Shown piece by piece: positions 48,346-58,978 of a DNA stretch of 64,000 bases. Below the pieces are notes generated by a model, which saw only the letters and a list, made by a program, of their open reading frames with translations, did no database searches and had not been told where the DNA came from. Location: the NCBI GenBank assembly GCA_008360955.1, contig LUCM01006372.1:355844-419843 (forward strand), written 5' to 3'. The DNA comes from Fasciolopsis buskii. Lineage: Eukaryota > Platyhelminthes > Trematoda > Plagiorchiida > Fasciolidae. How positions within the stretch are numbered: position 1 is the first letter of the stretch; each line of letters begins with the position of its first letter. The translations under genes and the position numbers were made by a program.

Positions 48346-48504
48346 CTCGACGGTCTACAGAACGTCAACACATGATGTTGCACCTATCTGTCACTAGTTT
48401 GCACGACTCCTGGCCGCTAGCGCACAGCAACCTACCACTAATGATCGATGACTTCTCAGCAGGTTGTCTCAGTGCTATGAAGGCTTGGGATATGATCTGC
48501 AGAT

Positions 48505-48605
48505 AGTCTCGATTCGGGCTCGGTGGATACGCACTGGTGATGATTCCTAACAAGGGTGAAACAACTGTGCAGTGCTTCCATTGCTTCTCGCTGGTTAGCT
48601 GGTCC
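48505..48605 (+). mobile_element. SINE family B, copy 4 (5' truncated)
   Basis: This is a plus-strand fragment starting within the B-box region (TCTCGATTCGGGCTCGGTGG). It continues GATGATTCCTAACAAGGGTG and GTGCAGTGCTTCCATTGC. It lies 160 bases from copy 3 in the opposite orientation, so the two form an inverted pair. Confidence 0.75.
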
Positions 48606-48609
48606 TTGA

Positions 48610-51235
48610 TATGAATAATAGTAACTCTGCTTTCACTCTGGGAGTTGACTGATTTCTTTCACAGTGTACACATTCAGTCGATGGTTCGCAAATTGTGGCT
48701 GTGTTTAGTCTGGAAACCTGAAAATGCTTAAATAAGAAGTTTAAATTGACCGAGGCTTCCAGTCGGTTAATTTTCCGTTACAGATTGGTATGAAATGATC
48801 TAACTGTACCTCGGTCATTGTCTTACTGTCACGGTAAAGACATGAGCGAGTGACGAGGCGCTCTAAAATGACCTTGACCAGAGGTCAAATTTGAAGTAAA
48901 ACATGATTCTTTTTAAATGAAAATTCTCTCATTCGTCATCACCGACGAGCACTAGACTCCAATGAACGTGAAATACCACAATTATCGAATATTTATCTCC
49001 AAGTTAGGATAACGGGTTTAACCGTGGGTAGAATTCTTGATTAAAAAATAACTGCTTCTGTTTAACAAGTGAGTTTGCAATCATTTAGGAATATAAACTT
49101 GGTAAAATAGGAAAATATTTTCCAAAATTTTTATAAAATGTTTACACTTAAAATATGATTTAACCATTCATGTCCACACGTGCCTATCTAGAAAACCCGT
49201 GTTCGGCTGGCCTTATTTTAGTACGTAATTAGTTACAATAAATCAATAAAGCACGATATTGGTTGATGCATCCTTGTACATTGTAGATAACCTAGGCAAA
49301 TTAACAAGGGGACGTTTTTGAGTTCATCATAATAGGCCATACTTGTGATTTTCACGGTTATTAGGGTTGTGGGGAGGGAGTCTGTGTGCTCGTACTCTTG
49401 CCCCACCAAAAAATGAAGTTCTTCGCTGTTTCCCTGTTAATGACATTACCTGGCAGGTGTTAGTAATAAGCAATCCATGGCGTCAAATTGAACACGAATC
49501 CCAAACAAATGTTTGATCTGTTGGAATCGGAATGGTGAACGATAAAGTTCTTATCTGCTTTGTTCAGACTGGGACTCAACCTCGTACATCGCACTATCAA
49601 ACACTTTGGTCCGTAACTTAATGTTCGTTGGATTGGACAATCATCGTGTTCATTCTATTCAAACTGTTAGATGAGAATCAATACAACTGTGATGAAATTT
49701 CCACACTAGGTGTTAGTCTTGTCCATCACCAATATAAAATGTTATGCAATTCGCAAAGTAGAGAAGTTAACACCTCAACAGAACGCACCTATGATTACAT
49801 TTGTATGCACGTTTTACTGCTAACAATAAATCGCGAACAAATAAACTGTGAATATTAGTCGCTTATGAATATATTGCTCATCTGCATCACTATCAGCTGT
49901 CATGGAGACAGAATTTGGGGTCGAATATTGCTTAACAGTGAGTGTTGTTAGAAGTGAATCGAATGTGACCAACTACTTAAATTTGTTTTTGTTTCCGTTC
50001 TTACGACAAGTTATTCAAATCGCAACGTGTAGTACCCTCCAGACGGTTCAGGAAGAGTTAAACGTTCAACCCATCCGAGACGTTGCGGACTACGAATAGC
50101 GCACTCCCATTTTTACTGGAGAATGACAGACAAAAGAACCAAACGGCAGAATTGCAAATCCGGAAGAGTTTAGAGTAGCAACAACAAAGCAGAGAAACAG
50201 AAGCACCTTGTAAGAGGACTAAACACTTCTACGTATCCAGTAGGGATTTTCGTGACCTACGAAAATCTGCGAGTATCGACCAGTAACCCGGTTAGCCGTG
50301 CCCACAGTTCTTTACGAAATCGTAATTAGTCTGATGATGAGGTTGCTGAACAAACTGAATTATATCTGCTATTTTTCACTCCAGGGTTTGAGAAGGAAAA
50401 ACAAATTATCTTTTGCGTTGCTCTAATCAGGACGGAGTTGTTCAACAGATCAAAGGGGAAGCAACAATCTCTAGTGGGTGACCAATCTTTTATCGAATTC
50501 TTCACAGATGGCAAAATAACCAGCAGGCTCCCTCAAGTGACTTGTTTAGCTAGACACTGGTGATCAACTTCGTGCAAAACGATTCGTTATAGTCCACTTG
50601 GAGCATCTTTTCACAGGCCTGACGATATGCATGGTCGAAGATGACAGAGCGAGAACGAGTGAGACAGAGAGAGGATAATAAAAAAATGCGGGAAATCAGG
50701 AAATAGGAAACCAAGTAGCACCGATTTTAAGTGTGATCAGCTATCATTGGTGGTTTGGTTCAATACTTGAGCCTGTCGTTTGCTTGTTAACCATTCCTAG
50801 AGACACCATGCAAGGGAGTATGCAGTCCCCATGGTTAGTTGGGCTGATCTACAGAATCTCGTTGAACGCTTCCTTGTTGTTGTGACGTACTCATTTGTTC
50901 GTGGATGTGAGTCAAGTCAGACAGACATTTTAATGCGATCGAACAGTACGAAATCATGCAGGGAAAACCATTGATCTGACACACTTCTGGTTACCATCGG
51001 ACCGATTTCGATAAGAACTGAATAGGAAAATCAAACTACCATCTATATTCAGGCCGATACCTCATTCCAAAATGTCATGTGATGAGCAGAAGAAAGCGTC
51101 CGATTAATCCAGTCAATGTTTCATTTAACACAGACTTTTTCGAGACAAATGTGTCACGTGCAATTAGTTTTTATTTCGTTCTTTCTGACATAAGCAGATC
51201 AATTAATTAGTACATATTGGTAGTAGGAGATTGAA
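48610..51235. other. Intergenic, nothing recognised
   Basis: Only short open frames and AT-rich sequence are seen between the two inverted SINE-B pairs. Confidence 0.5.
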
Positions 51236-51239
51236 TGTT

Positions 51240-51350
51240 TTCATGAAATAATTCATTATGTGATGCCATCGCTCAACTCACCATTAAGAAACCATGGAAG
51301 CAGTGTACAGCTGTTTCATCCTTGTTAAGAATCATTAGGATCGGTGCATA
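51240..51350 (-). mobile_element. SINE family B, copy 5 (3' half)
   Basis: This minus-strand fragment contains the body (TTCTTAACAAGGATGAAACA, GCTGTACACTGCTTCCATGG) and the terminal AATGAATTATTTCATGAA. The tRNA-like head is missing. It stops exactly where the opposite-strand copy 6 begins. Confidence 0.8.
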
Positions 51351-51359
51351 TCATCATGT

Positions 51360-51582
51360 GGTGAAGTTCAACAAACCGTTCAAAGCCTGCCCGGTAGCGT
51401 GATGGGTAAGGCGTTCGACTTAAAATCGTTCGTCCCTGGTTCGCGCCCCAGTTCGGGCACGGCGCGGTCGATATGCACTGCCCATGATTCCTAACAAGGA
51501 TGAAACAGCTGTACAGTGAGTGCTTCCGTGGTTTCTTCATGGTGAGTTGAACGGTGATGTCCCATGAATTATTTCAGATCAG
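51360..51582 (+). mobile_element. SINE family B, copy 6 (full length)
   Basis: This is a plus-strand copy from GTGAAGTTCAACAAACCGTT through GTAGCGTGATGGGTAAGGCG, TGGTTCGCGCCCCAGTTCGG, CCTAACAAGGATGAAACAGC and GTGAGTTGAACGGTGATG to CATGAATTATTTCAG. It keeps a 3' end that the full copy at 33932 lacks. Confidence 0.85.
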
Positions 51583-51879
51583 TCAATTATAAACGAGTAT
51601 TGAGAAAAAAGTAATTAATGAAGTCTGTCTTGGTTTTCAGTGAGTCCTAACTAAGTACGTGAAAAATCTTGTATGAATTCATTTACATACGCAATCAATG
51701 TACGAAGTATGTGAATTTATGCCTGGAAATCTCCATGGGGAACGACCGTCGTGGACTCATGGAAACTGCGATCGCTGTGCGGACTCCTCAACGATGAACG
51801 TGCAGGTATTAGCCTGATGAGGCCAAATATATGATGCGGTTCTGTGGTGTAGATATGGAAGAGCGGCAATATTTGGATG

Positions 51880-51962
51880 GGAGAACAAAGATTTTCCCAA
51901 AAAACGCAACCAATTTCACCATTATCGCCGCTCATCAAGTGTCTTTACCAAACATCCTTATA
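51880..51962 (+). repeat. Weak repeat shared with 60.2-60.3 kb
   Basis: GAACAAAGATTTTCCC, ACCAATTTCACCATTATCGC and CGCTCATCAAGTGTC align with GAACAAAATTTCCCC, ACCGATTTCGCGGTTATTGC and CGCTCTTCATGTCTG at 60235-60295. The match is short and could be part of a longer, decayed element. Confidence 0.35.
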
Positions 51963-52179
51963 CTTACACGCCCTACAGTGGTGTATGTGCATGGAAGGTG
52001 TTTGCTGAACAGTCCAAAATAGGTCCGCACTTGTGATCTACTGATGAAGTGCCAACCTTGGGCACGATGGAAAGTGCTGCCGTAAGAGATATTAACTGTG
52101 AGTAGGACGCGGACTGGTGGAAAATATGCCACAGAACTCCTGGAAACAATAATAAAATCCTGGTTTGTTTTCTCTCTCT

Positions 52180-52197
52180 CACTATATATATATATAT
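52180..52197. repeat. (TA)n microsatellite
   Basis: Nine TA units preceded by TCTCTCTCAC. Confidence 0.85.
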
Positions 52198-52540
52198 CTA
52201 CATGCGCATGCATTTGAGAATGTGATTGAAATATAAATTTACAAATGCATCCGTGCCGATTGCTCAATTTGAGTGGTAATCTTAGCACCTGAGTCAGTTC
52301 CTAATCGATGAATGGCAAACGATGCAACAAGTGCGTCCAATCGTGCCCGACTTAAAGTCCACTGTTCACATCCTGGAGCTGTCAATTCTTCGTCAATTCT
52401 GATAAATTTCGCCCACTCGTGATTGGCCTACCGTGACCTGTTCAAAGATCAAGTATGTAGGGGGCAAGAGATAAAACAAACGCTTAGCTACAAGGTCAAG
52501 GTCATTGGCGACGTCCAAGGTCAAGACTACTGGCACATTT

Positions 52541-52585
52541 ATACATATATATATATATATATAGACATATATATATATATATATG
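52541..52585. repeat. (TA)n microsatellite, near-palindromic
   Basis: Two TA runs separated by GACA, lying 25 bases in front of SINE-A copy 6. Confidence 0.9.
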
Positions 52586-52610
52586 AAGGAACCCCACGCA
52601 CTGCTCACTG

Positions 52611-52810
52611 GCCGGCAGTGACCAAAAGCATAAGGTCGTGGCATTTGGACGTAAAGGTCGCGGGTTCGAATCCTCCCACCACCGGTTAAATTCCCCACTT
52701 GGCAGCCCTCTGATGGCCGCAGCCCCCTTCCTGAATATCAACGTACATCATTGTTTCATTAATAAAGGAAGTAGAAGATAAAATATAAAGGATAAAAAAA
52801 GATAAAAGCA
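52611..52810 (+). mobile_element. tRNA-derived SINE, family A (copy 6)
   Basis: This is a plus-strand copy. The A-box region is altered (GTGACCAAAAGCATAAGG), but the B box GGGTTCGAATCC, the body and the tail (TTCATTAATAAAGGAAGT plus several GATAAAA units) are intact. The tail runs straight into a Penelope-like 3' end, so one element may have inserted beside the other. Confidence 0.85.
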
Positions 52811-52856
52811 CTGACGAAATAGCCTCGACTAGTCATGAAACGTTTGCAATGTAAGA
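52811..52856 (+). ncRNA. Hammerhead-ribozyme-like motif in a Penelope-like 3' end
   Basis: The core is CTGACGA (52811-52817) and GAAAC (52837-52841). A five-pair stem III follows: bases 52840-52844 pair with 52848-52852 around a TGC loop. It ends in GTA, a permitted cleavage triplet. Stem II is weak here (at best three pairs, 52820-52822 with 52829-52831), and stem I is not clear. Activity is doubtful but the architecture is recognisable. Confidence 0.4.
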
Positions 52857-52920
52857 GCCAAGCTCAACAATCAGTAACTTAATGAACCAACATAAATTTC
52901 CAGCATTATCAAGACTCCAC
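52811..52920 (+). mobile_element. Penelope-like element 3' end fragment
   Basis: This stretch aligns with the 3' end of the intron-5 Penelope copy (about 17990-18090). The shared order is a CTGACGA-like start, CCTCGACT, GAAAC followed by TTTGC, GCCAAGCT and a final AAATTTCCA block. It begins directly after the A-rich tail of a SINE-A copy. No coding part is attached. Confidence 0.55.
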
Positions 52921-52929
52921 GATAAGCCT

Positions 52930-54380
52930 GGATTGATCACTTATGCCCCAGCAGTTAACCATAACCCTGTCTCCGTTTGAATCTGCACCTGTGAAAGAAG
53001 TGAATATCAAACCATGGCACATTTGTCCGTTAAATTCATTGATTATTTTGAATTGCAAAATTGGGGAACACCCTGCTTTTATAAGTAATCTCATGGCTAC
53101 ATTCATAACCAAAATTTGAATACCAAACAAATTGTTCTTTACGATTCATAACCAAGCATAAAGGGTTTATTTAAATGATAGTTGCATTGTTTCTTAGAGG
53201 TCTAAAGTTGACAATATTACATCAAAGCATTTGCAATTAAAATTTTGGGCATTAGATGTACAGGTATGAGTCTCTAACTCCTGATGAGTAAATATAGGTG
53301 ATGGCAATTTCTTTTGAATCGGTACTTTGAGTCATCAACAATGCGCGAATCTTCACTTTTCCAAATGTGAGAGCTATTGAAAAACTGAGTAAATTTAAAC
53401 CCCGTAGCGTTGCTGAACACTGAATTCGCCTCATCCATCCCGCATGTCCGTGTCTGGTGTTAAATCACGGAAATACACCTGCTAACATTCGAGTTGACAG
53501 AAAAGAATTTGGTTCTTTGACTGCACTTCCGTGACGATCGGACAGCTGGACATATTCTCACTGCACTAAAGTGATAAAAAAATGTTCCATCGACTTGCCC
53601 AATGCGCCCGGTCTGCCTGTTGTGTTTATTTGTTTTTCCGCTCGTGAATATGGCGTCTGAAGGTCATGCGCGCATTGTAATTCTCCTCGATAACATGGCC
53701 AAGTGTTCACCAAACACACAGGTGATATGGATCCTCTTAATCCATTCGATTCACGATCAACACGGCAGAATGGTTATCCCATTTTACAATACGTACATGT
53801 TGTTTTACGGTCAGCAACTCTGATCAGCATTTCGCCCTCGGCTACGCCTACGCCCTTGCTGCTTTATAGCTTGTGAATTTATTTGCTTTTATCACGAATT
53901 ATGTTTGTTCCACACGCTCGTTTATTACGTTCACTTACAGTCGTCTTCCCAATAGCAGTAAACTAGAGCGGTAAGGATAAAATCATCCCCTCCTCCAGTC
54001 TCAAATTCTACCAGGATACTGTCACCATGGTTGCTACATTTGGGATTTGACATTTATCAGCACCGTCCATTGTACATTAACGCAATAAATTGATATATGT
54101 ATGCATATTAAATATCCTATTATTTAAATCGATTAAAAAATAGAAGTTCTAAGGTCATTTGTAATTTATTCATCAACGCACAACTTTATCATTGCAGACA
54201 GTGAAGTGGTTGTGTATTTATTTTCTTCCCATTAAAAAGCAGTGAAGTCTGCGGTCGTCATGTGTTGCAGTTCATCAAATAAATTGTTAGAATGTTGTCC
54301 AAACGGCTTATTGCTTAAAGTATACAAATCTCGTCCTAGCTCGAATGAGCTGAGTACACACGAATAACACTTTTCAAACA
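52930..54380. other. Intergenic, nothing recognised
   Basis: No exon, RNA or repeat is recognised between the Penelope-like 3' end and SINE-A copy 7. Confidence 0.5.
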
Positions 54381-54386
54381 CAAATC

Positions 54387-54570
54387 AGCCTCGGTGGTCA
54401 AACGGATAAAGTTATCCCGTCTGGACATGAACGTCACAGGTTCGCATCCTCTCACCAATAGTCACCTTGCCCAATTGGCGGTCATCTGCTGGCCGCGGCT
54501 CCCAACCTGAAACAAATGATGGATCTTGTTATTTCATTAATGAAAGAAATCAACGGATGGAAGATAAAAC
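54387..54570 (+). mobile_element. tRNA-derived SINE, family A (copy 7, diverged)
   Basis: This is a plus-strand copy with head AGCCTCGGTGGTCAAACGG, B box AGGTTCGCATCC, body TTGCCCAATTGGCGGTC, then GGCCGCGGCTCCC, and tail TTTCATTAATGAAAGAAAT. It is more diverged than copies 4 to 6. Confidence 0.75.
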
Positions 54571-55784
54571 AGCTGTACTCTGAGATTCGGTGGTATTTGG
54601 CGGCCAGTAGCTTATCGATTATGAATGTGAATTCGTTGAACATTAGCAGCCTTTGTCAGCATAACGACGGCGATCTTTTGCAGTGCTTTCGGGCCTCTGT
54701 TACGCAATCCGTGGTTGTCATTTGTGCTACTCGATTCGGCCAATACGAAACGTGTCTACAATAATAAAGCACCATCTAATAGTAAAAATATTCCCAACTT
54801 CTCTATTTGTTATATAACTAATGCAAAATATTTCCGGAACAAAGCTCCTTTCACCAAGAGATTGTCTAGCAGAAGGGATGACGAGGATCTCCTCGTGGAC
54901 AGTCTTCTCCAACAGATTGCTTCAAGTCGTCCCAACAGTCCTCGCAAGACCATTTTGGCCTACCAGCCAATGTAATTAATGAACGTAAAGCGAACTGTTT
55001 ATAAATCATACTCGCATACAGATACTAGGGCAGATGAAATGTTCTAGCCGAGACGGGAACATTTACTTTCCTATTAGTCGTTTATCAACCCGATTGGTGT
55101 TTGACAAACGTTTCCAGTCACTCAATCGACAAGTGATATCCGTCCGACATTAGCTGTTACGTCGCAGAAAAAAATCCAATCACCATTAAATATGTCTACC
55201 CAACATGACTGGGCTTGTCGCTAACGTGTTTCGACAATCGATAATCCTGGTCTGTACGTTTTTGTCCCTAATAATCAATGAATGGTACCGTCGATGATCA
55301 CCGATTAGAAAATGAAGAGATTGCTCAGGATTAACTGCAATGCAGAAAACCAGGACTTGAGGAAGAATGAGCGAGGTGGCAAAAGTTTCTTGCAACCCAA
55401 AAGACTGTGTAGACTAATTGCTTTGCCCATAAATGATCATCGTTCATTCTTTTGCTGAAGTTGTGGCATAACTTTGGTCATCCATTTCATTCGCATCGTG
55501 ATAAAATTTCAAGTTGGTTTCAAACCAAGACAACCTATTGTGGCTCGCACCCGATCAGGTATGTTGGATTGTGCTGAATGGGGCATTTCCATTGAAAAAG
55601 TAATTCTTTAATATTGTCTCTTCTGTTTTTACCTGATCACTCGTTTATGAACAGATAAAAGTGAATATTACCAACAACGATTATTTACTTATTTCCGTTT
55701 CATTATTTACACAGACAACCGCCAATGACTAAATAATTCAGTACCTGAATTTATCCCAACAGGGAAATAAGACAAGCAATCCAA

Positions 55785-55900
55785 CGCAAGGTAAAACTTA
55801 CCTTAAGAAAGATTGCCCACGGTAGTCGAAACGTTGGCGCATTACATCTACCAGCAACCCTGTGTTCCCAAAATATTATATCATTCACAATAAAAACTAA
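55785..55900 (+). mobile_element. Putative Penelope-like element 3' end
   Basis: This short segment contains a CTTAAGA-stem-GAAAC arrangement followed by GTTGGCGC and CTACCAGCAACC. I recognise the GAAACGTTGGC pattern as typical of Penelope-like element termini. No adjacent coding sequence is visible, so the element call rests on the terminal motif. Confidence 0.4.
55802..55850 (+). ncRNA. Hammerhead-ribozyme-like motif with a well-formed stem II
   Basis: CTTAAGA (in place of CTGATGA) is followed by a seven-pair helix, 55811-55817 with 55821-55827 around a CAC loop, and then GAAAC at 55828-55832. The helix and the GAAAC box are as expected for a hammerhead. The first box has two substitutions that should abolish catalysis. 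Confidence 0.4.
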
Positions 55901-56096
55901 TGCATGTCACTTCGAGTTTTCGATACAATCCTTACTTCATTCGGTCTTGATGTTTGCAAGCAATTCAACAGGTCTAAATTCACAACGCATAGAGTTACGT
56001 TTCCATGACGATTCCACGAACGAGACGGGTCACTACAAGTAGTGTTTGTAGCCTGCCTGTAGACAAATCACAATCCCTCGAAAATTCCCGCTGAGC

Positions 56097-56776
56097 AAAT
56101 TGAGAAACCACAGTTTGGCGAACAAGCTCGTTTCCCGTGATTCGTACTCATACCATTACATCACAATATATCTGGAAAAAATTCACTATAGGAAGGATTG
56201 GATCAGTCAGATACAAATACGGGTGGGGAAGAGAGTTGCACTGTTACATACATAACCGGAATACACAAGAATGTGTTGTGTTAATTGTTTTGTTCTCGAG
56301 GGTTTGCAATTGGACGGAGGGTGGGCCAGGGGAGTTGAAGCGCAACCACAAATTGTTTTTAAGTGCATAGTGGAGGATTGTGAAGACGGTTCGTGACGGC
56401 TTCCGCAGTGCGCAAGAGACGACGCATTGCCATAGATTGTTGATCTCTGACCTTATACAGGGTCCGGAATGCTTGCGTCACATTCACGGTGTGGTTAGTC
56501 TGTGCTATATGTGAAACGACTGCACTATTAAGTGACTAAATTGTTCCAGTGCCTAGCCATGCAGGGTGGTGCTCACGGATGCGTTCAGACAACTAACACA
56601 ACACATTCTTGTGTATTCAGGATATGCATGTAACATCCCAAATCCCTTCCCCACCCACATTTGTATCTGACTGATCCAATCCTTCCTATAATGATTTTTT
56701 TCCAATTATATAGTGATGTAATGGCATGAGTACGAATCACGGAAAACGAGCTTGTTCGTCAAACAGAGTTTTCTCA
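56097..56776. repeat. Large inverted repeat (fold-back element) with arms of about 190 bp
   Basis: The left arm (56097-56290) is matched in reverse complement by the right arm (56588-56776) at roughly 85-90% identity by eye. Examples are GGAAGGATTGGATCAGTCAG in the left arm and its complement in the right arm. The spacer is about 297 bases. The left flank has CAAATCACAATCC (about 56064-56076), and AAATCACAATCC recurs at the outer edge of the right arm (about 56776-56787), which may be a target-site duplication. No transposase is encoded. The layout fits a non-autonomous DNA element, but a chance inverted duplication is possible. Confidence 0.75.
56340..56587 (+). repeat. Second copy of the 43.5 kb repeat, spacer of the inverted repeat
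   Basis: This is the internal spacer of the fold-back element. It aligns over most of its length with 43510-43740, which lacks the inverted arms. Either the arms flank an older repeat, or the 43.5 kb copy is a decayed member of the same element. Confidence 0.5.
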
Positions 56777-56809
56777 AATCACAATCCGTTGAAATACTCA
56801 CCGTGACTT

Positions 56810-58820
56810 TCGTAGAAGAAATCGGCAATTGGGTAAATACGCGTGGACTGCGTGCAACAGTTGGGACTCCATGGGGACAGAGACTGATGAACCATGATAG
56901 GACACGCTTCCCAAAGCTGTAAATCTTAAACCAGACGGGACAAACTCTAGCGATGTTATCTTTATCCACTCAGCGTCCATCTTCTTATTTTTTATACCTT
57001 TCCCGTGGCAGTTGTCATTTAGGCGGCCACGTTAGAAATTACAACTGCTGAACGACTATTCTACTTTTCCACGTGACTCGTATTTATTCTTGAGTTCATA
57101 GTACACCATGAGTAACCGAGGGTTTAGTTCAGTGATCACTAAGATTTCAACACTAAACCTGGGAAAATGGAACAAGACACTCTTCTCTTGTTCAACTCAT
57201 CCTGACATTCATCTGACAACACAACCACAATTCTACCTGGTCAGGAATATGTAAATTGACACAAAATCATTTAACATATTGAATGAAAATAAGCGTTGTC
57301 CAGTGATGTGCAAAGGTTGTGAGTTCAAAATCCTCAGCTTGCTTAGTGGTGGAGGTCTCATGCGCCGAGTCGTCTGCGCACCTTGAACACTGCTCGAGAT
57401 GGCCCCGGACGACAAAGTTCCCCAGCTAGCCTCTGCCAAGGAAGTCCTGCGCATAGCCTTCTCCGCTTATAAATGCGAGAACGTAGGCGAATGTCGGAAA
57501 CACTCCACAGGATTGACTCATCGTGACTTATCGGACCAGAGGAAATGAATAAACCGTGATGTCGAAACAACCAGCAATCAATGGGCAACGAGCAGGTCAA
57601 GTCCCATCCGAAGGACGTATGATCTGTGCAGTCAGTCACCGGTCCCTAGTGATTTACATGCCTCTAAGGTCGTTCTGTTGCCTTGTCGATTGGACCACTT
57701 GGTCAGAGGGTCGGGGTTGGGTCCGCTCAATTAACCACTCTAGATCGATTGGGGCAATCATCTAGTGTCAAGCCCACGGGGGAATCAAGAATCCCGAGGT
57801 TAACTGCTACCGTGCAGATGGAAAATAGAACTGCCATGTATAGTAACGCCTGTAGATTGCATATTTTTCTATCCTCCTTCTCGTTCATTTGCTTGTCCTA
57901 TGTCATGATTCCGATGACGCATGGTTCGCATTCAGATTTGTGCAAAATATTTGTACGTTTGGATGTGATCAATGTTTTATCGTGCATATTCCTCTTGGAA
58001 CAATTCGCCTCAAGCAAATCTCGTTGTGCCGTTAATCACGAATGTATTCATTTTGTGTAAAGCTAATGATATGGGATAACATAGTTGCAAGTAATGTCTT
58101 TGTCCTCAAAGCGATCCTAATCCCAAGCAAATATTACGACATAAAGGATAAAGGATTGACGTGTTTTCGGTTTCTTTTGATTGTGGTTTATTTTCGGATC
58201 CACGTCCCACCGGAGTTTGTAATCTATTTTTATATTAGAAGAGGGCATTTTGACCGAAAAACAAGACCGTGTCTGTCTCTCCTTGTGTGTGAATGGGTGC
58301 ATATCCAAATTTGTGATCCATTATGCCAAAGAACAAAAAATAATGTCGGCGTTTCGAAAACGCTGTTTGATCATTACTTTTTTACGGCCTCATCCAAACG
58401 GTAAACAGGAACGACAGATGATCAGCCTACTGGGCCGTAGAATTTATGGTGCCTTATGTTACATCCGCTAGTGTTTTATTTACCGCCGGCGCTCAGTGTT
58501 TATCGATAGAAAAAGTTCTACAAATATCCTGATCATCACTGAGCGACAGTGTTCCCAACGAGGAGGCAACAAAGAGTGTTCATCTTCAATCTATTCTGTC
58601 CCGGAATCTGATTCTCGTTTGGCTTACGCCAGTTTTCTACAACTGATTAGTTGACGCGTCCCGAATTTTGATGCCTTTTAAGAACTATGATTTTTTTCTG
58701 AACATTTTGAAAGTTTCGTTTTCTATCTGGTACGTCCATGTCTTTTAGGTCGGACAAAGCATCCTGGAGCATGTAGATGGCAGAAATGGCATCCATTTTC
58801 GACTATCGGTCAAAGGTCAG
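56810..58820. other. Mostly unassigned, with a GC-richer segment
   Basis: The segment 57290-57800 is richer in GC than its surroundings and has overlapping open frames on both strands. That resembles a decayed mobile element, but no domain is recognised. The rest has no features. Confidence 0.35.
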
Positions 58821-58826
58821 GTTAAC

Positions 58827-58978
58827 ACAACAACAACAGCAGCAGCAACAACAACAACAACAATAACTACTACTACTACCACTAATACTATTATCACTGC
58901 TACTATTACTAATATCACTACTACTATTTTTATTATTATTATTATTTTTATTACCACTACTACTACTACTGCTGCCGC
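58827..58978. repeat. Compound triplet microsatellite
   Basis: Runs of CAA/CAG, then CTA/CTG, then ATT, then CTA again, over 150 bases. The minus strand reads as poly-Ser/Asn or poly-Val in different frames, which explains the long open frames here. Confidence 0.9.

Noticed and set aside
50325..50350. CTGATGATGAGG motif
   Set aside because: No complementary stem and no GAAA. A chance occurrence.
51805..51850. CTGATGAGG motif suggesting a hammerhead
   Set aside because: No stem II partner and no GAAA box follow.
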